Assembly: GCA_045545235.1 (NCBI GenBank)
Contig: JAZQAN010000006.1
Coordinates: 1-27,869 of the forward strand
Origin: CAZNKU01 sp045545235
Lineage (GTDB): Bacteria; Bacillota; Clostridia; Monoglobales; Firm-18
Length of the DNA: 27,869 nt
Reading direction: 5' to 3'
In this document: positions 14,910 through 20,791 of the stretch, piece after piece
Layout: every line of letters begins with the position of its first letter
How positions within the stretch are numbered: the first letter of the stretch is position 1
Translations under genes and position numbers: made by a program
Notes under the pieces: generated by a model
Told to the model about the DNA's origin: nothing
Databases searched by the model: none
The model's input: the letters and a program-made list of their open reading frames with translations, nothing else

Positions 14910-14938
14910 TTGACTTACAACAAATAGTTGTATAAAAT
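14910..14938 (+). promoter_or_regulatory. Repressor-maintenance promoter
   Basis: TTGACT (14910-14915), 17 bases, TAAAAT (14933-14938), followed by AGGAGG and the CI-like start. Its spacer holds a perfect operator, so the repressor or the Cro-like protein can shut it off. Confidence 0.85.
14917..14931. promoter_or_regulatory. Operator copy in maintenance promoter
   Basis: ACAAC-AAATA-GTTGT, a perfect inverted repeat between the -35 and -10 boxes. Its centre differs from the ATTTT of the other sites, which may give a different affinity for the two XRE proteins. Confidence 0.65.
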
Positions 14939-14957
14939 ATTTTTAGGAGGTGTAATT

Positions 14958-15437
14958 ATGAACAGGTTAAAAGAAATAAGAAACTCTTTAGGACTATCTC
15001 AAACGGATGTCGCAGTTCAATTAGGAATTACACAGCAAGCATATGCCAATTATGAAAGAGGCGTAAGGGAAGCCGATTACGGAACATTGAAAAAAATTTC
15101 TGAAATTTTTAACACATCAATTGATTATATTCTTGGTAACTCAAACGAAAGCAATATAAATTCAGAACCAAAAGTAAAACCATTTGAAAAAATTATTGAA
15201 TATTTATCTCAACTTAACCCTATTGGAATAGAAAAAGCAGAAAGCTACATTTTAGATTTACTTGATAATCCAAAATATACAGCAACCGAAGAACGCAGAC
15301 CAGACATACCTTCAATCGAAGAAGCAATGCGATTACAGAAAGGTGCACCTCTGCGTACTGACCGTCTCGGACATGATAACACCGTCCACAAAGCAGCCTT
15401 TGGCGGCGGTGTATGGGATGAAACTCCCGAAGAATAG
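14958..15437 (+). CDS. CI-like XRE repressor (ImmR type)
   Basis: A 159-residue repressor whose ATG at 14958 follows AGGAGGTG. Residues 1-58 form the XRE domain (LKEIRNSLGLSQTDVAVQLGITQQAYANYERG). A linker (about 65-80) and a helical C-terminal region follow. No LexA-type Ser/Lys self-cleavage motif is visible, so induction probably depends on the metalloprotease encoded next, as with ImmR/ImmA in ICEBs1 and phi105. It should bind the ACAAC-N5-GTTGT operators and keep the prophage silent. Confidence 0.88.
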   Translation: MNRLKEIRNSLGLSQTDVAVQLGITQQAYANYERGVREADYGTLKKISEIFNTSIDYILGNSNESNINSEPKVKPFEKIIEYLSQLNPIGIEKAESYILDLLDNPKYTATEERRPDIPSIEEAMRLQKGAPLRTDRLGHDNTVHKAAFGGGVWDETPEE

Positions 15438-15444
15438 AAAATAT

Positions 15445-15478
15445 TACCAATGAAATTGGTATTAACTTCCTCTATAAT
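15445..15478 (+). promoter_or_regulatory. Possible promoter/operator for the ImmA operon
   Basis: A perfect palindrome TACCAAT-GAA-ATTGGTA (15445-15461) lies 11 bases before TATAAT (15473-15478), in the gap between repressor and ImmA genes. No good -35 box is present, and the palindrome covers its place, so the site may need an activator. Confidence 0.4.
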
Positions 15479-15509
15479 GTAATTAACACATTATTTTGGA
15501 GGTTTTAAA

Positions 15510-16130
15510 ATGAAAAATATTAACAAAAAGGTCAGACAATTTCGCAAACGTTTCAGAATTAGCGGAATCCCGTCATGTGAAGAATTAAAAACAATTCTGT
15601 CAAAGTTAGGTTACTATGTAACGCCGTATACAGATGAAGAACGCTCCCGGCTCGGTGAACAACTTTACCCCGCTTACACTTTCGAATATAATGATAACAA
15701 AGTTGTTTACTACGATTCTTTATTGTGCGATAACGATATTGTCATTGCTCTCGCCCATGAGCTTGCACATATATGCCTGGCACACTCGCGCAGAGCAAAC
15801 GGACCTTACGACACAAGTACATATAAAGATTATGAAGCTGATATTTTTGTGTACAAGCTTTTCACCTACAAACAAAGACATATTAAAAATATCATTTTCA
15901 CTATATCCCTTGTACTATGCTTTTCAAATCTTGCCTGTTCTTCCTTCTTGATGAAACAGGAGCAAAAAAATACAACAACCCAAAATCAGGTTGTTGTCAC
16001 AAGCTCCGGCAAAAAATATCATCATCCGCACTGTTATTATGTAAAATATAAAACTAACACGATTAATTTATCGAAATCCGAAGCCATAGACGCAGGTAAA
16101 GAACCATGCGAAATATGTGCAGGCGAATAA
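15510..16130 (+). CDS. ImmA/IrrE-type metalloprotease with membrane segment and Cys/His tail
   Basis: A 206-residue protein. The protease part has ALAHELAHICLAH (HELAH at about residues 83-87, the zinc-binding and catalytic HExxH) and a downstream YEADIFVYKLF, whose Glu is the usual third ligand. A hydrophobic segment (about 126-148, IIFTISLVLCFSNLACSSFL) would place the C terminus outside the cell. The last 40 residues (KKYHHPHCYYVKYKT ... AIDAGKEPCEICAG) look like a small metal-binding domain of the Ada-like/YHxP type. Known ImmA proteins cleave the prophage repressor after DNA damage or peptide signals and are usually soluble. This layout suggests that an external cue or membrane state is sensed. 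The ribosome site GGAGG is clear. Confidence 0.82.
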   Translation: MKNINKKVRQFRKRFRISGIPSCEELKTILSKLGYYVTPYTDEERSRLGEQLYPAYTFEYNDNKVVYYDSLLCDNDIVIALAHELAHICLAHSRRANGPYDTSTYKDYEADIFVYKLFTYKQRHIKNIIFTISLVLCFSNLACSSFLMKQEQKNTTTQNQVVVTSSGKKYHHPHCYYVKYKTNTINLSKSEAIDAGKEPCEICAGE

Positions 16131-16141
16131 AGGTGTAAAAA

Positions 16142-16615
16142 ATGAATACATTCACATTATTTATTTCAATTGGCATTATTGCCGTTGCAACAATACTCTA
16201 TCTCAAAGTACTAATATGCAGACTGCTTGGATACAAAGATGAGGATGAGGAGAATGCTCAGAAGGAAGATGCATTAATCAGTATTGAATCATACACAAAT
16301 TCTTCCGTGCGAATCTCAAGTCAAACTGCACGTGATATTTATTTTCAAATAAAATTAATGCGGCCAATTATGATGGCATCCATTCTTTTAAACATTCTGT
16401 GCATCCCCGCCTTACTTTTAATTAGTGGTTTTGTTAAACCTATTGATTCGAATACATTTATAACTGTTCTTTTTGGAATGTTTTTCGTTATAGGAACATT
16501 AGCTGTCATCCTTGGATACATAAAAGAGAAAATGGGTGTAAGATTTATGGTTTTAACCTTTTTTTATCTGGCATTTTTGTGCATTATGTTATCTGTATTA
16601 TTTATACTAAACTAA
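16142..16615 (+). CDS. Four-helix membrane protein of lysogeny module
   Basis: A 157-residue protein 11 bases after the protease stop. It has four hydrophobic segments (about residues 3-25, 75-96, 104-125 and 133-156), with an acidic cytoplasmic or external loop between the first two (GYKDEDEENAQKED). No family is recognised. Placed between an ImmA-type protease and a membrane-anchored nuclease, it could be a sensor, a channel-forming effector or an exclusion protein. Confidence 0.7.
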   Translation: MNTFTLFISIGIIAVATILYLKVLICRLLGYKDEDEENAQKEDALISIESYTNSSVRISSQTARDIYFQIKLMRPIMMASILLNILCIPALLLISGFVKPIDSNTFITVLFGMFFVIGTLAVILGYIKEKMGVRFMVLTFFYLAFLCIMLSVLFILN

Positions 16616-16632
16616 TTCAAAGAGGTGACACA

Positions 16633-18252
16633 ATGTCAAATGATATAAAAGACATTATTGAACTTTTAACTTCCGGAAAGGCCTTATTAGCTTATTTTCT
16701 TCTATATTTGATTTTAGGAATGTCATATGGATTATTTTCGAGAAAATCGAATGAGGAAAAAAATCATAATAAACCTATCCAAACACCCATCCGCACGGTT
16801 TCTGAGGTCAAACCAATAATTAAATATGAAACAGCAGAAATTAAGGTTTTTTCAGAATCCAAAAACGAAGGTATATATGCATATTATGTTTATGCCCGCA
16901 AGGAGACTTCTGATAAAAAGTATAAATTACCGGCTGAAATAATGGTAACAAAGATAACAATTTTTAACCATACCACTCATCATAAAAACGAGATAAAAAA
17001 CAAATTAACATCTTATGAATTACACAGAGTTTATTGGACAAATGGCGGTTATATATCTTTTGTTCCAGATAATCCTACAACAGAATATACACTTCAGCAG
17101 CTTGAAATTGGCGAAGAATCTCGCGCAGTATCTGTTAAAGGTGATGTTTATTATATTACCCTTACAACAGAACCTGTTGACATGGATTTCCGTCAATTAG
17201 ACGAAATAAAGAAAGAAGAAAAATTTCTTAAAAACTTAAAAGATGCTGTATATAAAAATATAGAATACTTACTCGCAGACACAGTCAACAAACACGACTA
17301 CTTTTCTGAACTGATTGCAGATTACAGGCAATATTTAAACCTACAAATTTCCGAAAACTTAAAAAGCAAAGACAGACCTGCACTTAAAGCTTCGGAAGAA
17401 GTAAAAGAACTTTCTAAAAAATACAGAAATTTGGAAAAAGATTTTCATATGCTTAAATATCAATTAGATATGTATGAAAAAGTATTCCCTTGGATAACCG
17501 AATTCAAAGAATTCTCTTTAAAAGAAATTAATGAAATAAGAAACGAAAAACAAGAAATAAAAACAGAACGCCAATATCTCAGCTCATATCTATCTCCTGA
17601 CGAATATAACAAATTATCACGGCTCGAAAAATATCAACTTGCATTGGATAGGTACAGAAAGAAAGAAAAATCCAACTGGCAAATCGGAATTGAGTTTGAA
17701 AGATACATAGGTTACTTATATGAAACCAAGGGATATAAAGTTACATATTATGGTGCAAAAAAAGGTCTTGAAGATTTAGGCAGAGATTTAATTGTTTCAA
17801 AAGATAATGACATTATTGTTATTCAATGTAAAAATTGGAGTAAAGATAAGACCATACACGAAAAACATATTTTCCAACTATTTGGCACTATGTTTGCCTT
17901 AAATGTTGAAAAGACTAAAAATAACAATAAGATTTCGTTCGAAAACGAAATTATAGAATTCACTAACATTTACGGTGAATTTATAACAACAACCTCACTT
18001 TCTAATGCAGCAAAGTTGTATGCTGACAGACTAAATATTAGAGTTAAAGAACATGTCGACTTTGATAAAAATTATCCTTGCATAAAATGTAATATAGGTA
18101 AAGACGGTGAAAAAATATATCATTTACCCTTTGACCAACAATATGACAATATCGTTATTGATGCTTCAAAAGGTGAATGTTATGCAAATACAATACGAGA
18201 AGCTGAAGATTTAGGATTCCGCCATGCTTTTAGGTGGAGAAACAACGATTAA
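16633..18252 (+). CDS. Membrane-anchored Mrr-type restriction endonuclease
   Basis: A 539-residue protein; the ATG at 16633 follows GAGGTG. Residues 17-35 form one membrane helix (ALLAYFLLYLILGMSYGLF). Residues 60-180 are beta-rich with no recognised family, and 240-340 are charged coiled coil (EVKELSKKYRNLEKDFHMLK). Residues 345-450 are an Mrr_cat-like PD-(D/E)xK nuclease: IGIEFERYIGYLYETKGY, then LGRDLIV (catalytic Asp, about 382), then IVIQCKNW (Q-x-K, about 397-399), then ITTTSLSNAAKLYA. The end (about 480-539, KIYHLPF ... REAEDLGFRHAFRW) resembles the small sunset-type domain often fused to nucleases. Mrr enzymes cut modified or foreign DNA. An inner-membrane anchor would place it where infecting DNA enters. 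Confidence 0.8.
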   Translation: MSNDIKDIIELLTSGKALLAYFLLYLILGMSYGLFSRKSNEEKNHNKPIQTPIRTVSEVKPIIKYETAEIKVFSESKNEGIYAYYVYARKETSDKKYKLPAEIMVTKITIFNHTTHHKNEIKNKLTSYELHRVYWTNGGYISFVPDNPTTEYTLQQLEIGEESRAVSVKGDVYYITLTTEPVDMDFRQLDEIKKEEKFLKNLKDAVYKNIEYLLADTVNKHDYFSELIADYRQYLNLQISENLKSKDRPALKASEEVKELSKKYRNLEKDFHMLKYQLDMYEKVFPWITEFKEFSLKEINEIRNEKQEIKTERQYLSSYLSPDEYNKLSRLEKYQLALDRYRKKEKSNWQIGIEFERYIGYLYETKGYKVTYYGAKKGLEDLGRDLIVSKDNDIIVIQCKNWSKDKTIHEKHIFQLFGTMFALNVEKTKNNNKISFENEIIEFTNIYGEFITTTSLSNAAKLYADRLNIRVKEHVDFDKNYPCIKCNIGKDGEKIYHLPFDQQYDNIVIDASKGECYANTIREAEDLGFRHAFRWRNND

Positions 18253-18267
18253 AAAAGAGGTGATATT

Positions 18268-19362
18268 ATGACAAAAAGAACAAATACCGCCGTTTGGCTC
18301 GAAAAATATCAGCGTTGGCAAATCAAAGTACAAAAAGATGGAATCAGAAAAACCTTTACTTCCTCCACTCCCGGCAGAAATGGACAAAGAGATTGCAATG
18401 CTAAAGCTGATGCCTGGCTTGACGAAGATATTTCAAATACAAAAACTAAAATTTCTGTGATATATCGTAAATGGCTTGAAGAATTAAGCGCAAGAACATC
18501 AACAAGTAATGTAAGGCAATACACAAGTTATTTTGACAATTGGATAAATCCTGCAATTGGCAATGTTCAAATCGAAAAATTAAACGAGCAGCATTTGCAG
18601 GATATTATAACCAAAGCATACAAAAAAGGATTGTCAAAAAAGACTCTGCAAAACATAAAGGCTTGTTTGCTTGCTTTCCTTAAGTATTGCCGTAAAGGGA
18701 AATATACAACTTTGTTTTCGGAAAACATTATAATCCCCAAGAATGCCCCTAAGGGCGAAAGAAAGATTTTACAACCTCAACACTTGCAAATTCTTTTCTC
18801 AACATACAAAAGCCAATATTACGGCAACGATGTTGACGATTTTTATATTCACGCCTATCGCTTTGCTGTTGCCTCAGGACTTCGCCCAGGTGAGCTTATC
18901 GGTTTGGAATGGTCCGACATCATAGACGATGTTGTTTATTTGAAACAATCAATTAATACCAACAACGAGAAAACCAAAGGGAAAAACGAAAATGCAGTAA
19001 GACAATTTGCTTTAAACGAATTACAAAAATCTATACTTGCGGAACAACAATCAATGCTTCGCAAAAATAAAATAATCAGCAATTATGTTTTTTGTACAAT
19101 ATACGGCACGCACATAAAGGAAAAGCATTTATATGATAGATGGACAACATTTCAAAAAACAAATAACATTCCTCATTGTTCTTTATATGAGATGCGCCAT
19201 ACCTTTGTATCGATAACCAAGCAACTCCCCGTAGGACTGATTAAGCCTCTTGTTGGTCATAGCCAATCAATGGACACACACGGCACTTATAGCCACGAAA
19301 TCAAAGGAGAAATGCAAACAACAGCCACTTTAATTCAAGATATTTTTGAAAATATAATTTAA
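18268..19362 (+). CDS. int: Tyrosine integrase
   Basis: A 364-residue site-specific recombinase starting at an ATG after GAGGTG. The N terminus (TAVWLEKYQRWQIKVQKDG) fits an arm-binding AP2-like domain, about residues 60-165 the core-binding helical domain. The catalytic domain has ASGLRPGELIGLEW (Arg about 206), SLYEMRHTFVS (Arg about 310), LVGHSQ and the nucleophile in GTYSHE (Tyr about 341). Tyr replaces the first His of the HxxR box (YEMR), a common variant in clostridial phages. It lies beside arm-type repeats and the tRNA attachment core, so it should integrate and excise the prophage. Confidence 0.95.
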   Translation: MTKRTNTAVWLEKYQRWQIKVQKDGIRKTFTSSTPGRNGQRDCNAKADAWLDEDISNTKTKISVIYRKWLEELSARTSTSNVRQYTSYFDNWINPAIGNVQIEKLNEQHLQDIITKAYKKGLSKKTLQNIKACLLAFLKYCRKGKYTTLFSENIIIPKNAPKGERKILQPQHLQILFSTYKSQYYGNDVDDFYIHAYRFAVASGLRPGELIGLEWSDIIDDVVYLKQSINTNNEKTKGKNENAVRQFALNELQKSILAEQQSMLRKNKIISNYVFCTIYGTHIKEKHLYDRWTTFQKTNNIPHCSLYEMRHTFVSITKQLPVGLIKPLVGHSQSMDTHGTYSHEIKGEMQTTATLIQDIFENII

Positions 19363-19384
19363 AAGTGGGTTAAAAAGTGGGTTA
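19363..19384 (+). repeat. Probable integrase arm-type sites
   Basis: Two direct copies of AAGTGGGTTA with 12-base spacing, immediately after the integrase stop and 64 bases before the attachment core. Position and AAGTGG sequence resemble arm-binding repeats of Tn916-type integrases. A second, identical pair lies at 19901-19922. Confidence 0.55.
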
Positions 19385-19447
19385 TTTTCAAACATTAGAA
19401 ACTCGAAAACCTCGATAGCATCAATATTTTTAACAATCTATGTTATT

Positions 19448-19472
19448 GGTTCAAGTCCCATCACTCGCACCA
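19448..19472 (+). other. Attachment core: tRNA 3' end (probably Leu)
   Basis: A 25-base segment reads GGTTCAAG, then TCCCATCACTCGCACCA: the T-loop, the 3' side of the T-stem, an acceptor strand, discriminator and CCA. The preceding bases pair imperfectly with the T-stem, so this is not the rest of an intact tRNA. The acceptor implies a tRNA starting GCGAGTG, as in some Leu tRNAs. Phage integrases of this type often use tRNA 3' ends, so this is most likely attR/attL; the partner site would be left of the window. Confidence 0.75.
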
Positions 19473-19474
19473 AA

Positions 19475-19510
19475 AAGAATTCTATACCACAGGTATGGGA
19501 TTCTTTTTTT
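19475..19510 (+). terminator. Terminator in first tRNA-derived unit
   Basis: AAGAATTCTATACC / GGTATGGGATTCTT stem with a 3-base loop and a T run on the plus strand. It follows a tRNA 3' end, as a native tRNA terminator would, and could end integrase transcripts. Further copies are at 19671-19705 and 20698-20733. Confidence 0.75.
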
Positions 19511-19670
19511 ATGCAAGGGACTTGAACCCTAAGAGGGCTTTTTGCGTTAAAAAAATAGTCTGAACGACTGTTTTTTAGCAAAAAGGTGCGCAGACGGGTA
19601 CCGAATCCGCAGGCTTGGGTCGGCAAGCAAGTAGGGTGCGAAGCAACCGTGTCCCATCACTCGCACCAAA

Positions 19671-19705
19671 AAGAATTCTATACCGCAGGTATGGGATTCT
19701 TTTTT
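19671..19705 (+). terminator. Terminator in second tRNA-derived unit
   Basis: The same hairpin as at 19475 with GCA in the loop and six Ts after the stem. Confidence 0.75.
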
Positions 19706-19900
19706 ATGCAAGGGACTTGAACCCTAAGAGAGCTTTTTGCGTTAAAAAATAGTCTGAACGACTGTTTTTTAGCAAAAAGGTGCGCAGACGGGTACCGAAG
19801 CCGCAGGCTTGGGTCGGCAAGCAAGAAGGGTGCGAAGCAACCGTGTCCCATCACTCGCACCATTTTAACAAAACATCCAATCTTTTATGCAAAATATTTA

Positions 19901-19922
19901 AAGTGGGTTAAAAAGTGGGTTA
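19901..19922 (+). repeat. Second pair of arm-type repeats
   Basis: Two AAGTGGGTTA copies spaced 12 bases, as after the integrase, but here outside the attachment core copies and without an integrase. The match suggests the remnant end of another integrated element. Confidence 0.55.
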
Positions 19923-19927
19923 AAAAA

Positions 19928-19953
19928 CCACCCTAAAATTAGAGTGGCATTTT
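19928..19953 (+). terminator. Weak hairpin terminator after second arm repeats
   Basis: A 7-bp stem with one mismatch (CCACCCT / AGAGTGG) followed by CATTTT. Such a hairpin after arm sites could be the former end of a lost integrase gene. Confidence 0.4.
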
Positions 19954-20039
19954 GAATTGATTATAACTTTGTCCTATTTTCTCATACCGTCACCCCGCTA
20001 TAAGTATAAGCGCTATCAACACCCATACTATATTAGGAA

Positions 20040-20097
20040 GACAAAGGGACGGTTCTATTGTCTACCTATTTCAGGACGATAGAACCGTCCCCTTGTC
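20040..20097. repeat. Clostridial GACAAAGGGACGGTTC hairpin repeat
   Basis: Arms 20040-20062 and 20075-20097 pair at 21 of 23 positions around a 12-base loop. Hairpins with this sequence are, from memory, dispersed in many clostridial genomes. One arm recurs exactly at 20656-20678. The block 20040-20680 thus lies between repeat copies. Confidence 0.65.
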
Positions 20098-20106
20098 TCG
20101 AACCTA

Positions 20107-20440
20107 CGAATTTAAAGGGGAATATTATTCTTGATGAAATTAAAATTGCAAGTGCTTACGGGAAGGATAATGTTCAAAACTTAATAAACAACAGTAATAT
20201 TTTGTATGTGGATAAAAATAAAAAAAGAATTAATAATTGGTTGACTCATAATAGGCTCCAATTGCCGTTAGGACAAAACAATTATCAATTCTCAAATGAC
20301 ATAGTATCACAAAAAAATACTGATGTCAATAGTAATTATATTCAAAATACTGAAAATGATTCAAGAACTGCTGAAAAAACAGAAATGCAACTTGCCTATG
20401 AAAAGGCACTTGCCAAGAGTGGAAACAATGAACAGTATTC
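20107..20440 (+). pseudogene. Gene fragment, plus-strand arm of inverted pair
   Basis: An open frame without its own start signals reads NIILDEIKIASAYGKDNVQN in its first part, and DIVSQKNTDVNSNYIQNTEN, then AEKTEMQLAYEKALAKSGNN near 20298-20436. The only upstream ATG (20058) lies inside the hairpin repeat. At about 20440 it meets a homologous fragment coming from the other strand and the likeness ends. It looks like the remnant of a mobile-element or phage gene; no function is recognised. Confidence 0.5.
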
Positions 20441-20655
20441 CTTTGTTTTTCGGCTTGAGCCCTTTCGTATGCAAGCTGAAAAACCGTCTTTTCTGCAGAT
20501 GGGGAATTATTTTTTGTGTTTTGCATATTATTAATATTGACATCGTTTCCACTTTGTGATATCATGTCAATATATGAGTCGCTATCCCGTCTCCCTTTGA
20601 CGCTAATTCTTTTAGCCAGGGTTGGATACGGCTCATTTTCATTTTTCAAATTCAA
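20440..20655 (-). pseudogene. Gene fragment, minus-strand arm of inverted pair
   Basis: On the minus strand the frame reads DMISQSGNDVNINNMQNTKN, then AEKTVFQLAYERAQAEKQRN, clearly related to the plus-strand fragment (shared SQ, NDVN/TDVN, QNT, AEKT, QLAYE). The similarity is at protein level with diverged DNA, so these are old paralogues, truncated and joined tail to tail. Not a functional gene as it stands. Confidence 0.5.
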
Positions 20656-20678
20656 GACAAAGGGACGGTTCTATTGTC
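20656..20678 (+). repeat. Single arm of the hairpin repeat
   Basis: An exact 23-base copy of the left arm found at 20040-20062, without a matching right arm nearby. Confidence 0.6.
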
Positions 20679-20697
20679 TTGTTTTGTATTTACCAAA

Positions 20698-20733
20698 AAG
20701 AATTCTATACCGCAGGTATGGGATTCTTTTTTT
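20698..20733 (+). terminator. Third copy of the tRNA-linked terminator
   Basis: The same AAGAATTCTATACC hairpin with a T run, followed by ATGCAAGGGACTTGA as in the tandem units and then unrelated DNA. It may be the original sequence downstream of the tRNA, displaced by insertions. It can also end minus-strand transcripts. Confidence 0.7.
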
Positions 20734-20753
20734 ATGCAAGGGACTTGATAAAA

Positions 20754-20780
20754 CAGTAGAGTGGATTTCTCACTCTACTG
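20754..20780 (-). terminator. Terminator of the AraC-type regulator gene
   Basis: A perfect 10-bp stem (CAGTAGAGTG / CACTCTACTG) followed on the minus strand by TTTTAT, 12 bases after the regulator stop codon. Confidence 0.75.
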
Positions 20781-20791
20781 CCATTACTTAT

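Larger units (their letters stand above)
1..19472. mobile_element. Prophage, integrase-proximal part (left end outside window)
   Basis: A continuous run of phage genes: minus-strand morphogenesis genes (portal, terminase, capsid) and early genes, then a plus-strand lysogeny module ending in a tyrosine integrase. Directly after the integrase lies a tRNA 3'-end sequence that serves as the likely attachment core, so the right boundary is placed at 19472. The left end, with tail, lysis and the other attachment site, is not in the window. Every gene expected in the covered part appears intact, so the element could still be inducible. The right boundary is uncertain because tandem copies of the core continue to 19862. 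Confidence 0.88.
19455..19862 (+). repeat. Tandem ~195-bp tRNA-derived units (two and a partial third)
   Basis: Each unit begins with the tRNA end GTCCCATCACTCGCACCA (at 19455, 19651 and 19845) followed by a terminator hairpin, then GGGACTTGAACCC, the reverse complement of a tRNA T-arm. A long hairpin follows (CTTTTTGC...GCAAAAAG, 19538-19585 in unit 1), then a GC-richer stretch. Unit periods are 196 and 194 bases and the copies differ at few positions. No protein is supported. Part of the terminator block recurs at 20695. Confidence 0.8.

Noticed and set aside
19189..19210. Integrase inactivation because the HxxR box reads YEMR
   Set aside because: Tyr at this position is a common variant in active clostridial and Tn916-like integrases, and the other catalytic residues are present.
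19380..19472. An intact tRNA gene ending at 19472
   Set aside because: Only the T-loop and acceptor 3' strand are present. The bases upstream do not form an anticodon arm, D-arm or matching 5' acceptor strand, so it is an attachment-site remnant.
19455..19862. CRISPR array
   Set aside because: The tandem repeats are near-identical ~195-bp units without short spacers, and no cas genes are nearby.
19438..19863. Minus-strand frames containing VRVMGLEPIT or similar across the tRNA-derived units
   Set aside because: This is the familiar false translation of the antisense of a tRNA 3' end; there is no ribosome site and the frame follows the repeat units.
20058..20534. A 158-residue plus-strand protein starting inside the hairpin repeat
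   Set aside because: Its start lies in the repeat, with no ribosome site, and its end runs into the antisense of the inverted fragment; treated as a gene remnant.
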